Source of the DNA: Ophiodon elongatus
Taxonomy: Eukaryota > Chordata > Actinopteri > Perciformes > Hexagrammidae
Assembly (NCBI GenBank): GCA_016806645.1
Contig: JACSYO010001600.1
Location: forward strand, 1,635,001-1,699,000
Direction: 5' to 3'
Length of the DNA: 64,000 bases
Under the pieces are notes generated by a model that was not told the DNA's origin, did not search any database, and was given only the letters and a program-made list of their open reading frames with translations. Both the position numbers and the translations under genes were made by a program. Positions 37,908-52,100 of this stretch are shown one piece after another; position 1 is the stretch's first letter, and each line of letters opens with the position of its first letter.

Positions 37908-40197
37908 CCTTTGCTATCTTGTTATGGTTCTCTATAAAACACCAGCTTCAGTAAAACTTTTGAACTTGTGTTACTGCAGTTGCTGTAATTGTTTGCACGG
38001 TTCATCACAAATGCGGTCTTTTTTTGACATATTAGCCATAAAACCCTGGTGTTTCTGGTGGGAGTGTTAATTGCACACTTGACATCACAACAGCAGAACG
38101 CCTTTCTAATTTTGGCTTAGAGAATGCAGGTTCAGTATAGTTGCTACATAAATCTATACCTGTTCCTAGCCACACATTTTCCCTTATGTATATTAGATTT
38201 ATTTGTTCACGTGGTTATTTGTTCACATGGTACAGCTTTACTCCATGGATGAGTCCGCAGTGACAGGCAGAGATACTGTAAGTGCAGGGATTGTAAGAAG
38301 CCAGGAACAAGTGCTTCTTATTTGAGTCAGGTTCAAAAGCCTGGATTTCGTTAATGTTAAATGGCAGCCCATCTATTATGGCTATAATTTTCTTGAATGT
38401 ATACTAATTTTCTTGGTAAATGTGGGCCGTCTGGCACGTCTGGGTAAACTGAGCTTCCTCTCTGGCAGATTGTAGCTGTTATTAGAGTCTGGCATTGGAA
38501 TCGGCCGCCAGCGTGTCTGACCGTTAAATGCTTCTGACACTTAATTAATGGCTGATTGTTGTGCGGCACTTCTCCGTCAGACTAATGAAGACTGTTTCTG
38601 CTCACACACACTTTTACATAAACACACATACATTACTATGCCTGGCATGCACACTGACTTTCACAAGCAAACACTTTACGTCAATATTCCAATGCACCAG
38701 AAACATTCAAGACTACACTCAAGACATGTCGATGGCTTTTGTCCAACTTACTCATAGTGCATTCATTTTTTAAGCCTTGTGTTTCATCTTTACCACTAAA
38801 TTAGTGAAATACCCTTTTTCCCCAATAATTTGAGGTGACTATTTGAAAAAAAAATGTCTGGCTCTATCACTCTGAATCCTGTATTCTCCATAGATACAGT
38901 CAAATGTTTTTGATTTGCGAACAATTTGAATAATTTGCACACTGACAGAATATTGAGTGAAGTTAAACACTAACTCTTAAGAATATGTTTACATGTATTC
39001 ATGCATTATATTGTTCTTAACTTAAAATGACTTGTGCTGTGATGTAGTTTTGTAAATCATTATAGCAGACTCTTTCCTTGCTTCACATTATGTTCATATT
39101 TTATGCTTAATCACACTTTTTGGGATTATTTTCCTATTTTCTTTCTTTATTTTCTCTCTTGACAGTTGTCATTGCCCCACAAGTCATTGCCAGACACATC
39201 TTCTTTGCAAAGCACATCAAGACACACTCATTTTTTTAGGTATCTACCATCATTCCGTCTTGCCCTCTATTTGTTTTCTGGGTGAATGGACAGCAAGACA
39301 GGGTCTGGTCTGCGGTCAGGACAAGTTGTTGTTTTGCTCTCTAGATAAGGAGTGGAAAACAACACTCCCACACCATAGTTGCATACAGACACAGGTGGAC
39401 ACAGGAGTGCACACTCAAACATAGCATGATGCATCCGCTGCGCAGTGGAGCATGTACATAAAGGTCAACCTTCCCTTGAACCCATGGCTTTGGGTGAGTT
39501 TGCTTGCAGTGTCTTAGAGCAGCCCAAGAAGTGTGTGCATTTGTCCATCTATAACACCACTATATAGCTGTCTGCGTGGGCGACTACATATGCATTTCTC
39601 AAAGGGGATGACACTATGTACAAAAGTAACAATTAACTCACCAAAAATAGAGGCTGTTTGCAAGGCATAGGCTGTGTATATAAGTCATAAGATTATCATT
39701 TTTTGTATCCTTCACCCCCCCTGAGTTGTTCTTGAAACAGCAGGTTATGTAAATGTGCCTTTTTAGACCACTTCTCTTGAAGACCTATGCATCCAGTAAT
39801 ACAAAAGTGAATATAGTGTACGTTATAAGAAGCCTCTAATGAAATATACACACCTTTTATAGAAAAGACAAGTTGATATAAGATAAAAAAAGAAAAAGTA
39901 AGCTTTATAACAACGTCACTCTCAATAATACAATTTTAAATAAATAATAGAAATCGATTAGGTCGGACCCAATTATTCAACTACTCTGATGTTGGTTCTT
40001 TGGGTCGGTATTAGATTTTCAATTTTTGCAAGCAGTTATTGTTTTTCTTTTCTTTTTTGTCTCTCTTGTCAGACGGGTCCAGTCCTCCAATTATTTTTTA
40101 TGGATCGCATTCTTCTCGTTGACAGATGGTGCGTCCCCACCCATGTATTAATCGCTAGGAATGATCTGTATACAAAAGTAAATAATTAAATCAGTAA

Positions 40198-40222
40198 AAT
40201 ATATATATATATATATATATAT
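40198..40222. repeat. (TA)n microsatellite
   Basis: About twelve AT units. Confidence 0.95.
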
Positions 40223-41008
40223 TGAAATTGGGCTTTATTTTTAGAAATAAATCTTGCTCTTCATTATTTATAAGTAAAAGTAATGTTGAAGCCGTTTTTT
40301 TCTCCATGTATTGGACTTCAGGGATGTTATTTATGGGCAGGCGGCCAGTTCCAGACACAAACCTTCGGATGGAGTATATCATCCAGACTTAAGATCAGTG
40401 GATCCAAATATGTATCAGTTCCACCCAGTTTGTTGTTTTAATTGCAGTCTTCTTCATTGCTATTTGTGTCTCCACTTTTTGTATTCATACCTCGGCAGAA
40501 TTGAACATGAAAATCCTACAATGTGTTTTCCAAGGTTTTAAATTTAAAAAAAGAATAATGATGAAGATGATTAATTTACCTAGGCATCTTGCCCAAATAA
40601 CATCTATGTTTCCCTGAAGCTTAGAATATTTTCTGTTTCTCTGTTGACTATTGCAGCTCTAAAATCAATCCATGATTAGAAATGAGCTCAGTTTTAAAGA
40701 AGACTTTGATTAATCGTGAAAAACAAAAACATGCAGTCTCCCTGGGATTGTGACCATGTGGTATGGGGATGATTGACTGAGTGCCCTGGAGTAAACAGCA
40801 TCTGTGTCTGTGTGGTTTGCCTGTATGAGAGTGCATGTGTGACTTTGTAAAAAGCTGAACACATGTTGGTGGATTGCAGCAAAGGGAGCCTGTCCCACTG
40901 CGGGGAAGCAGCTAAGGTGTGAGCAGTGTGACACTGGCACAAAGTGACAGACAGACTGAGGCGAATACTATGGCAGGGGGCGGGATGGTTTTGACAGTGT
41001 TGTTTGTT

Positions 41009-41009
41009 G

Positions 41010-41055
<46 letters not shown>
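41009..41055. repeat. (TG)n microsatellite
   Basis: A TG tract with one ttt interruption. Confidence 0.95.
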
Positions 41056-41056
<1 letters not shown>

Positions 41057-41686
41057 ATTTCTAAAATACACGCACATACAAAGTTGTCTGTTTTGCAGTC
41101 AGGAAGAGTGGATACTGAGGTGCTTCTCTCATGCCTGTCTTTATTTTTGCTTCTGTGAAAGGCTCTCTGTGCTCCCTCCTGTTTCCACACTGACAGACTA
41201 CACACTGGCAGGGCCTACCCTCACTGAATCCTAACAAAGAGAGCGGGAGATTGTGAGGAAGACAAGGGGGAGACACAGGAAAAGAGACATCAGCTGGTGG
41301 AGAGGGGTTAGCCACAGAAAGAAGTGAGATGGAGATGGAAAGACAGAGCATGTGGAATAGGAGATGAGGAAAAATTGGAATAGAGATAATGATTTTGAAG
41401 TGTGAGGGAAAGAAAGACAAGGATGACTCACAGCAGTGAGGTAATGGATTAAGCTATGAGGGAATCTTCTTGCAAAAAGCACGACAGAGGAACTCAAGAA
41501 ATGACACATGGCACATTTGCTGCACTGTTACTCATGCACAGCGCTCATCCTCTCCGAAGCCATGCATTTTTTAGTCAGTAAGCTCATCTCCCCAAAAAGC
41601 ACTAGGAACCCAAACTGCTCTCACTTCTCCTCTGACACTCACTTCGTTATTGGGTTTTGACCGCATGAAATGTCACCCAAAACACT

Positions 41687-41699
41687 CCCCCCCCCCCCC
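41687..41699. repeat. Poly-C run
   Basis: Thirteen consecutive C residues. Confidence 0.85.
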
Positions 41700-42251
41700 T
41701 TACCTTTTCTGTTTGACTTCTTCAAAAGGTTGCTAATGTTGATATTCCTCCACTGTTTATGTGTACCAGTCTTGCTCACTAATTCTGCCACTTTAAGAAA
41801 GCGTGTAATTAAGTGCCTTGGTTGGCCTCTTGTAAATGTCATCTGTTCAGTCCTCTGGATCGTAGACTTTGATTTAGCCTAATTAATTCCATCCTTGGTT
41901 AACCCTTAGCAGCGAGCCGGTCAAAGTGCAGTGGGGGGTATTGGGATGAATTATATTCTTCAGTTCTATGTACAATGTGCACACTAACTTTACTAACAAT
42001 AAGGTGAGCCATGACTGGGTTTTAGCTAGTTTGACTTTTAGTTTGATAATTATTTAATCTTTTGGGGTTCTCCTTTAGCTTTTTTTCCTTTTGTATGCTA
42101 ACGTAGCTGAGCGAGACCAGGTTCTGTTTTAAATCAGATAGGTGATGCTGTTTTGCCCTTATTGTTCTCTGTGAAGTTAGCTGGAAGGGATGTATAGTAG
42201 GCCCGGTGGGTTTTATGTAGAGTGAGCACCGTGTCGGATTGTTCATTTAAA

Positions 42252-42272
42252 ATATATATATATATATATATA
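42252..42272. repeat. (TA)n microsatellite, short
   Basis: About ten AT units. Confidence 0.9.
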
Positions 42273-44206
42273 ATAGCTTTTAAGTGCTACTTTGCTTGTC
42301 ATTTACTGGTCATAAGGTGACTTAGGAGGCAATTTGGCCCTGTGTGCTGTCATTAATCTGACATGAAGATAACTCACCCTTATTTCCAGTCATAAGTGGG
42401 GAATCAGCAATCCACAGGTTTCTCAGTTTTAGCCAGCAGCCATTGGTTTTGAAAAGGCCATTGACTTTGGTTGACTTTATCAGTTGTTGCATATTTACAT
42501 TACTCTTTAAGTTGAACAAAGTAAAAAATGTAATGTACTTGTCTCTTCTTGTTGACCATTTATCTCTGAACCTTAATTCTACTCCTCTCCTTTTCCCATA
42601 CTTCTATTCTCCTACTTTCATTTTGCTGCTTCTGTCTTGCCCTCCCTAACAGTACTTTTTATCCCTCTCTCCCAGCCTCTATCTCTCATCAGGATTAGCC
42701 TCCTTTGCTTGTTAGCGTGCTGACTCTTTCTCTCCCTCTCTCCCACGTTTGTCTCTTCATACAATCCCTGTTTTGTGTGGATTAGTGCCTGTATTGTCCT
42801 CGGATTAGGGTGTCATTGTTTCTGAGCTGGGATGAGGTAGGAACTTGCTTCTAAATATGCGTATGAGTTTGTGTGTACAGTATATGCAAATGTGTATCCC
42901 CACTTGAGACCGAGGTGATGAATCTCCTTTTGTACATGGAGCTTTTTTTACAACATGCAAGCAGCATGAAGTAGGATGCTTTGTAGTGCCTGATGGAAAG
43001 CTCTGTGCCTTATGTGCCAGGTGTAAGCAATATGGTTGATAAAACTTGGAGCGAATTAGTGTCCACTTATGCTTTGGTAATTGAAGGTCAGACTGACAAG
43101 GAAAGGAGCCCTTGAGGGTGTAAGGAAGTGGAGTTGTGATGGAATTGTCGTGTTTTAATGTCATGTTCAGTCACTCATCACAGACAGGGAGAGAGGGAAA
43201 GGGAGAGAGAGTATAACACTGTTAAATGAGATATCTGTATTGATCGCATAGTGGGGGTTCTGCGTTAGCTTGGTGTGACAGAGACACTCAGTGGGTTGGA
43301 GGCGGAGTGGGCCTGCGGATATGCTGTGACTATCGAGATGCGCAACAAATTCCAGGCGATATCATATCAGACTTCTCATCTATTGTTTGTTACAGTATGG
43401 TATTTATTGTCTTATTTACTCTCCTCTCTTGCAGGTAACTTATTGTGACAGTTTATTGATCAAGAACATGTTCAGCTGTGGTAGTTAAAAGTTATTAAGA
43501 AAGAGTGTATGGGCCATCCTATCTTTTGTGTCTGGTATTTTTTCCTCTCAACTGTTTCTTCCCTATTTGTGTGATTGGAATTCAGCTTTTAACAGTTTGA
43601 AGTGTATTTACTGATGACTCAAGTATAGACAACTTTAATAAACCTACATTCATCATTAAGCAGTAGTGTACTCTAATACATCATTAAGAGTGCCTTGCAT
43701 GCATGATATCATCCATGATGAAATACCCAGCAACAGTTATAAACAGTAGCCATTGCATTCTTTTCCATTGCTTTAATTGATATCAACTAAGCAGCTCCCT
43801 CTTGGCCGGTATCTTTAATCATTTCTCAGTTTACTAGGCTGCTCTACTGTGCAGACATTCATCAGGCCAGACTATTGTCAATTGCCTCCACTCATCCCTT
43901 TCAGACCTTATCGACCATTGAGTATTCACTTGTTAGCCACCTAAATGTTAAATGTCATGTTTAAGGTCTCTGCTAAGTTGTGACTGTAGTCAAAGCTTTG
44001 TTGACTGAGTCTTTGTAGATACTTTTCAATGACAATAAATATGTCAGTGTGCAAATGTAATTTAATTACCAATGCTGTTAATATACATATATGATTGAAG
44101 TCATGGTCACTGGGTATAGGATTGCTGATTGTTCTGTATCGGATTGTGAGTAAATCATTCTATACTGTGATGAACTGCAGTGCTGAATCTTTAACAGTAT
44201 TGGTAG

Positions 44207-44260
44207 TAGGGATGGGAATCACCACAGGCCCCACAGAAGCATCATATTGCTGAACAAAAC
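44207..44260. mobile_element. Dispersed-repeat end fragment (hAT-like)
   Basis: tagggatgggaatcaccaca and the following ggccccacag resemble a common fish non-autonomous DNA element start. The rest has decayed into AT-rich sequence. The call rests on remembered motifs only. Confidence 0.35.
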
Positions 44261-45710
44261 ATGTAAATAGTATTAACTTGTGTTTACCACAGAGCCTATT
44301 TTAGATAAATAATACAATTAAAATAAATAAAAATAATAAAAATACATTTCACATGATTAAATTAGAACACATCACGATAGTGTTGTGTTTTACCTTCGCC
44401 GAATAGTCATTTCTACTGAGTAGAAAGCGCCATAATTCAAGTCAATGTAACCCCCAATAATGTTAGCTGTTAGCTCAGTGATAAGCAGGACTTTGCTAGG
44501 AAGGCGACCTCATGCTGTTGGCAGACGAGCCGGTCACTCCGATTATTCTGGGCAGCATCCATAGTAATTTATTACAATAAGTGTCTGAATAAGTTAGTTG
44601 TTCCAAGTATTTTGAAAGTTGTTCTTCTACCGACATTACTGCCTGTGCCTCTGTGTGTGCCACGTAAAGCATCATGTTGTAAATGTGACCAACAAAAAAA
44701 TCGAACTGACCGGCTGTTCACCGATCATGGCTGATCGGCAGCTGATTGATCAGTCCATGTCTAAACATAAGCCGGGAAACATTGGCCAAACATACAGACT
44801 TATGTAAACGCACAAGCACTGCATAATATTATTCCCTCAACACAATCACATGTGTAAACTTTGTTTGTTCTACTTCTTCACTTATAGAGAATCAATGTTC
44901 GCTGTACTCCACTGATTTCCACTGTTTTGACACTGAGAGCGAAGAAACAGCCCAGGCCACTTACGCTTGATTTAATAGGGAGAGGAGAGTCAACCGGGAG
45001 GTGTCATGGAGAAATAAACCTTCCTGCTCAGACTGCTTGGAAGGAGACAAATATTTCCACAAGTTACACAGAAAGTGGACTTTTAGCTGATTTGTGTTTA
45101 TCCTTGTGTTGATGTTTGTCCCTCTCCCAGTATGTCTCACCGCCTGCCTCCATGTGTGCCTGACAAGCTCTTGCTCAAGCTCACGGTGCAAACTCGCCGC
45201 CACTGAAGCGTAAAGTGAAGGCACACCTGTTTGTTTTGTGTTTGTCTCTTACCCATCATTTGGCATTGCTCTGTGCTCTATTTGAGGCCTTAATTCACAG
45301 TTGAAATTCAGTGTAATGCGGCAAAGGCTGTGTACAAGCTGAGGTGTTCTGTCAAAGGGAGGAGCTGGTGGATATTTTTGGGCGAGCGATCTTTGTAAGA
45401 GTGGGTGGGAAGTAAAACTGGAATCTTTTGTGAAAGATAAGAGTCGGGGTGTTTCCTTTATACTGCCTGAATGTGTTTTGAGTGACAAATCACATAGTTA
45501 TGTGCTTTACTTGGATCACCTCCAAATGCCACTTGATTTACCCACAGCATTGAGCGAGGAGCTTTCTTTACAGAATTGTATGTGTATACATTTTCAGCAC
45601 TGTTCATTTTGATTGGAGTTTGGTGGGTCTGAATAATGTATTTGATCATGTTTTTTTTTTCCTTACAGATCAAAGTTATTGGTGTCTGTTACAAAATAAT
45701 TGTCTTTTTT

Positions 45711-45800
45711 TAGGACTGGGCAATATGGCTAATAAATAATATCTCTATTGCTCAGGCCAAGGTACACCATACCATATCTATCTTGATATTTCATATTTCC
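45711..45800. mobile_element. Dispersed-repeat fragment (hAT-like)
   Basis: taggactgggcaatatggct followed by atatctctattg and tatcttgatatttcatattt resembles a fish repeat starting tagggctgggcaatatgg with repeated cgatatt motifs. No second end was found. Confidence 0.4.
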
Positions 45801-48046
45801 TCTAAAATAACATAGCTGATTGAATTAACCTTTTAATGCATATGTTCAGTGTGATCATTCCAGGCAACTAATCTGAATTCAGATGGAAAACAGCTGGTGT
45901 ATTACAATTTAGAGGGCTTTAATTTTTAAATGTCAGAATGTCCTGATATTGTCCAAGTGACACTCTGAGGTGGCCTGCTATCATTTTGAAGTGTAATTGC
46001 TCTTTTAAATAGGAGGTTTCACTGTGACACGGTGCAATGGTGTATTGTCATTTTTAATAAATTAAAACAAAATTCGGAGCATTAAAATAGTAGTAAACGA
46101 ATATTTACTATATGAAGATAAAGTGGAGTAATGGCGTCCTGAGCAGACGATGAAGTCACACACCCTCTGTGTGTGTGGAAATCTGAGCTTCTTTGTGCTT
46201 TCTTTATGTAGCTGGTACGCCCACGCCTGCATATTAGTCCATGAATTATTTTTTTTATCCATCCAATAGAAAGGCATCAGCTAACTAGGGGACGAATAGC
46301 TGCAGGAAGCAGCCGAGGCGCAGATGTTAAGCGCTGGTCTAGTGGCGCAGTCTTTGGCCTCGGTGGCCAGGGCTGAAGTCTTGTTGGGACTACCTTGACA
46401 TGCGACAGCTCAACGTGCTGCTGCACTCTGCTCACCCAGGACTAGGTTCATTTTGACTTCACTTTTGTACAGTGGGGGGAAGTGATGACAGGTCTTCAAT
46501 CTATACATGCAGTAAATTGAAGAGGCCCATAGGAGAAGGTGAGAGAAGTGAAATGCCAAAACGCCGGCACGACTATCTTTACAGGTGATTGTGAGAATGT
46601 GTACTTGATGTTCGCAATAGTCATTTACTACATCCCATCTGATACGTGCCGCAATACATACAGCGCATATCTGATACTTCACCCACCCCTATTTCTTTAT
46701 GAGGATGAAGCAAACATTGACTATAGGATGGTACATCTCCCGGGAACTATAACCCCCTCAGAAGGTCTGGAATCAAAGGAAGAGCCTAGAGTGGGGAATA
46801 TAGGGTGGGATTTGAAGGAATCAAGGAAGCAGGAAACGTCTCTTTTCACGTGAAGTCAGCCTTACTCTTTTGGGGCTGGAGGAGGTTTGATGAAGAAAAA
46901 CCCTACAGAGTATTGAGATAAAATGATTGCATCGGATGCAACTTCTAGAGAATGCTTGAAATGTACAATAATACAAAAAAAGGTTTTACATCTTCGGGGG
47001 AAAGAAGATGCAATGTTAAAGAGAGCAGAGGAGGGCTTGTTCTGATAGATTGTCGTATTGTGATAATAATAGTGAGTGAATAAAAGTGAAGAAATACAGT
47101 ATATCATGCAACAGACCACTAGGTATGTACTGGAACACAGCACGTTTATTGATTGCGTGATTCATCATTCAGGTACAGTTTGATATTTGGCCAAATGTTA
47201 CTAATTATAATATTACAAAGGATTTCAATGTGGTTCACTTGATGATTTTGGGGTGTGTAAGAGAGGTTGCTAATGGAACAGAAGATTTGAATGGAACCAT
47301 TTAAAGAACTTGCATTGCCGGTAGAGCAGTCAGTTCAAAATGGGAATCTTCTTAGAAACTATGGTATTATCAACAAATTGTTTGAGGGGTATTTCACAGC
47401 TCCAGATTTTTTGTTGATTTAGTTTATGTCTCGTTATTTTCTCATATGGTAGAAAAGGCAACTGAAGCTTCTCCTCTATTAAAAATAAACTGTGATGCAT
47501 TGCCAGCTGTCATACAGGCAGATCAGGCACTTGGTCTAAAAAATTGCGAGCATAAGAAATAAGGATGACAGGATGATTTAACTGGTGAAGTGGAGCGTGC
47601 AGACTAAAGGCAGTGCTGTGAGTTAAGAGTAGAGCCAAAAACAGAACTGCATGGAATTAAGAGGCTTCACTCGTACACAAGCTACCCGCTCTGTAGAAAT
47701 AAAATAATTCCTTTGACCTTTTGTCCATGAAGCTCTATATCAGAATGCCCACCATTCTTTAAATTATCTGTGTGATTTATACATCTATATTGGTCATATA
47801 TCAACAGCTTATAGACGCAGTGAAGAGGTGATTTGCTTTACCAGATCTTTGGAACAAAGCACTCAGCCAGTCAGAGCCAATATAAGCAAGTACACAATCT
47901 TTTATGGAGGTCAGTTAAAGTCCAACTGAAATCACTTTTAGTCGTCCCAGTCTTTTGAGAAATATCATAAATGCACCTTTTAGTCTCAGCCCGATGGAGG
48001 GGCGTGTCAGTGTTGGTGTTTGATTGACAGCCGCTGGCAGGCTGCT

Positions 48047-48070
48047 AGAGTGCCAGAGTGCCAGAGTGCC
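48047..48070. repeat. Three-copy 8-bp minisatellite (agagtgcc)
   Basis: The unit agagtgcc is repeated three times without change, next to a (ttac)n repeat 155 bases downstream. Confidence 0.8.
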
Positions 48071-48225
48071 AGTGTAACGCCGTAGAAAAGGAATAGTAAA
48101 CCAACTCACACTGTAGCTACATGTCATAGACATGTTAGTGAAAGGAGCAGAAGTAAAGACCGCACCAGCATCTAAGTGGACTGACTTTGACATCTCTTTG
48201 ACTGAGCATGTAACTTACTTGGCAT

Positions 48226-48246
48226 CTTACTTACTTACTTACTTAC
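48226..48246. repeat. (TTAC)n tetranucleotide repeat
   Basis: Five ttac units, upstream of the hAT-like element. Confidence 0.9.
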
Positions 48247-48355
48247 ACATCTATAAAATTAGTAACAATGTGAATATAACATGTCTTTTGCCAAATTTTG
48301 ACAATCATGTATGAAACCTACTCCATTTTGTGTCTATATTCTGTGTACTCTACAG

Positions 48356-48941
48356 CAGTCATTACCAAAGACTGGGTCGGGAGCCACGGGTGGGTCGCAG
48401 GAAACTTCATTTGGGTCAATATAATAAATAAGTTTGCAGAATTTCTTTTACGGTCTTTGATTTAACATTTATATCTGCAGTACACCTTTGAGCCACATGA
48501 GGGAGTCTGAATGTCCATATAGTTCTGGTAATTGGAGTCAACTTCTAACATTGAATCGAGCATCTAACATTCTGTTTGTTTTCACGAAAGAAAACCAGAG
48601 CATGTTTACTTCGCCTACATTTTCTAAATGATGAGAGGAAATTAAAAGATTGAGAGAGCCCTTCATCTCAGCTTAAAAGCATTTATTTGGTCTCATTTAC
48701 AAAGTATTTAACGTTTGAACATTTTCACATCTTTGTTGTGATCAACTGTATATATCTTCAAAATGTCTGGTTTACCTATTTAAGATAAGATAAGGTGATG
48801 TGGAAATGGCATGGAAAATGTCCAGGAATGTTATTTTACGCACACATTTCCTCTCATAATTTATACATAAGGCCTATCTTGAATTGGGTCGCAATGTTTT
48901 GTCTTTTTAAAAAGTGGGTTCCCAGAAAAAAGAAAATACTG
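48356..48941. mobile_element. hAT-like non-autonomous transposon with 8-bp target-site duplication
   Basis: The left end cagtcattaccaaagactgg with gtcgggagccacgggtgggtcg resembles the widespread vertebrate hAT-type motif of gtcgggacc and gggtcg blocks. The right end, read as reverse complement, starts cagtattttc and contains ctgggaacccac. Flanking octamers ctctacag (48348-48355) and cactacag (48942-48949) match at seven of eight bases, the duplication length typical of hAT insertions. At 586 bp there is no transposase. A second tgggtcgca block near the right end (48886-48894) supports the boundary. Confidence 0.6.
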
Positions 48942-49149
48942 CACTACAGTACATGCAATGTGATGGAAACAGAAAGTTTTTTCAGATGTCAATATTAGCC
49001 TCAGAAAACAAATCGGTACATCACAGATGGATATGCTTTTTTTATTTTTTAATGCAAATAGATCTGGATTAAAGAGATATTTTTCATTCACAAAGTTTGA
49101 GGTGTGTTGATCCTTGGATTGTCTTGTCAAAGTTTACACTATAGTAGAT

Positions 49150-49188
49150 GAGAGAGAGAGAGAGAGACCGATAGAGAGAGAGAGAGCG
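49150..49188. repeat. (GA)n microsatellite
   Basis: A GA tract interrupted by accgat and cga. Confidence 0.9.
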
Positions 49189-52100
49189 AGAAATTGAGTA
49201 AACCTTAGAAATTTAGTGGAAAAGCCAAGGTTAAATAAATATATTGATTAATCATCCCAATACACCTTTCATCAAGCCACTGGCACTCTATTCTCTGCAG
49301 CAGTCAGACAAGTAAACTGAATTGACAAGTGAGACACCTTTTCATGGGATTTCAGTCTGAATTGGCATTTGACGAGAAACAGGTTTACTTCATTCACATA
49401 TTCCCCACAAACCTGCATGTTTACGCATCGACACATCCCCTTCTAAAGGCTCTCTGGTGAGCCTTTACTGTTTCCAAGGCAACCTGCAGAGCGGGGAAGA
49501 GAGGATTGGTTGAGGGAAGGGGCAAAGCAAGAAAAAATGCAGGAAAACCAGATAGCAGGGTAGAAGGCTTCTAGTTTTTTTCCCCAACAGCAGAAGGTAA
49601 GGATGAAGATGTTGGTCTGACTGTGTGTGAATCGTGCTTTGGTGTAGAACAATAAGCTGAAAAGTTCTGGTTGGATTGCCATTCATTTTGGTATGGGTAT
49701 TCCCTTTCCCAGAGGATAAATGCTAAATTATAATAAAAAAAAATGTTTATTTCAAAATAAAAACTGTAATGGGTAAAACATTCTCAAAAAAGTAACTAGG
49801 TATACACTGATCCATTTTTTTCTCTCCTATAGAAAAGATGATACCATTACTTTCATACATTTAAATGACCTTTGTTTTCTGAAATTATGTACATTTTGTA
49901 TTACCTTGCTGTACATTTCTTTTTCCTGAAATTAATTTGTCTCATAAAGTGTAGACTCCTTCCTATTTTATCCATGTGGTATTGTATTGTAGATGACTGT
50001 TTGCATTGTACAGTGTAAAGCAGAATCGACTGCATCTGTGTACCTTCAAGACGACACGCTGCAGTAGTACAGTATTTCAAGCCATCAGCTGACCCCGCGA
50101 TAAACTTACGGCTATTAAGCAAACAAGTGCAGTTTGTGTTCACATATAATTTTCGTGATTTTGGATAAACGTGTCTGGGTGCACCTGTGTACTTGAGCTT
50201 GCAGGTGTGACCACAGGATTTCTGTGATTTATGTTTGAAAGAGTAATGTCAGTGGAGAGATAAGCCTGAAAAGCCACAGGGATTTAGATGTTTCAAGCCA
50301 GCCAAAATCAAGGCTGTACACAGATGTGTTGATCTCTCTTCCCAGCAGCCCCAGCCCTGTCTCTCATCTGTCTTCTGGCTTCCTTTCTCATGCTCCCTGA
50401 TCCCTCTTAGTTTAGTCTCATATATAGTGAATGGCTACTGAATGGCACATTATTCCGTTTTGCAGACATTGTCGGTAGTCATAAATTCTGTATGAGCTCT
50501 TTCACACCTCAGCGCCTCCCACACAGCAACTGGCCCTTTTACTGCACCTGCTGTTGCGTGCGTGGGAAATGAGGATATCTAGAGTTCATTCCAGTCTGTT
50601 TTTGTATGCATGTTTGTGTGTGTGTGTGTCTGATTGTCTGTGTACTGAGGTTCAAACCCTCTTTTTCACTCTAGAATGTATCTTGTTGTCAAGTTAGAGA
50701 AGCTTTATGAGCAGCTTAGTTCAAAATCAGACAGAGATTTTCAAAGCTGCATCTCAAACCCCAAATCGTCCAGGCAGCGATACGCAGTACACTCCGGTAC
50801 ACATGCACTTTTACAGACATAGAAATACACTCAAATGTGTTCACACTCAGCAACTTTGATGAGTGGCTTCCCCTGCGTATCTAAAATGTTTGGACTAAGT
50901 GTTTGTTTCCACTACCTTAAAATATTTTTTTTAGAAAATGAGCATTACAGGAAAGTAGTGCTGAAAAGATCACAACACAGTCATTTTGATAAGCTCTCAC
51001 TGTTATAGTCCCAAAAAAACATGCAATACAGCTCACTTGGAGATGAAATAGGGACAGAAACACTGTGACAACAATGAGGCATTGGGAATTTGATTTAATA
51101 TATCATTATATAAGATGAAATCCCTATCTATTTGAAATACTTTTCAATGAGCTATCCCTTAAGAATGATGACAAAAAGGATTGATACTTGCTCCATTGTT
51201 TTGTTAACACCATGAGCTTTGTTCTGTCAACCTTTGAAATGTAACCTATAGCGTTATTGACCTCATAACCACTATGGAGCAGTTTTTCTATGTGTGGGTC
51301 CCCATTCTACTTGTCTCATGCACAAGCTACAGGACATATGTGCACACGGGTGATGGGATACCCTTTTTGTTAATAGTGTCACATTAGTTCACTGATCTAT
51401 AGGTGGCTGTGATGGGCCAAGATGTGCAGCAATGTGACAACAAAGGCAGGAAAGAAGAACAGTGCTTGCTAATAAACATGGATGTTAACAATGCAGGTTT
51501 CAAAACTTCATCACTTTTGCTTGTTATCAAGAAAACTCCACAGGGGACGTTTAATTGACAGAAGTATTACATCTTTTGAGATAAGTTTTGAGCAGAACCT
51601 TTTTTTTTTTCTTCTTAAAATGCACATAACACACCCACATGCGTACTCTCAACCATAGGATGCTATCTATTTCTTGGATCGAAAGGAGAACTGATTTCTG
51701 CATTCCTCAGCTTCTCTAACCAGAAGTGATGGGAGTTGCCAGCTTTTGTTCAGCCCATGTGTAAGGAACAGGAGGCATTGATTGAATTGCTGCTTGACAA
51801 AGCAGAAACTGCTTATTGAGCTAATGCACCTGTGTGTTGGGATCGATCTTGTAATGTCACTTCCAAATGCACAGCTGGAAGACGTGAGAAAAGGAGGAGG
51901 CCCAGGAAAAGGAACTGAAAAGAGGGAAGAAATCAGAAGGACGGATGGGAAAGAGTGACTTTGGAACATAAATACCGAGTGATAGTTGAAGGCAAACATT
52001 CAGTCTGTAGTGAAACTGGGTTATGTTTTGTAAACTCACACCAACATGTGAGTCAATGTACGGTTGTGTCGTCTTTCGTGTGTCCTGCTTTCTTATGTTG

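Noticed and set aside
46330..46400. tRNA-like phrase ggtctagtggcgcagtcttt
   Set aside because: No B-box (ggttcgaat type) or cloverleaf could be formed from the following bases; at most a decayed SINE head.
48047..48070. Short spaced repeats suggestive of an array
   Set aside because: Only three 8-base tandem units with no spacers; a minisatellite, not a CRISPR array, and the DNA is eukaryotic.
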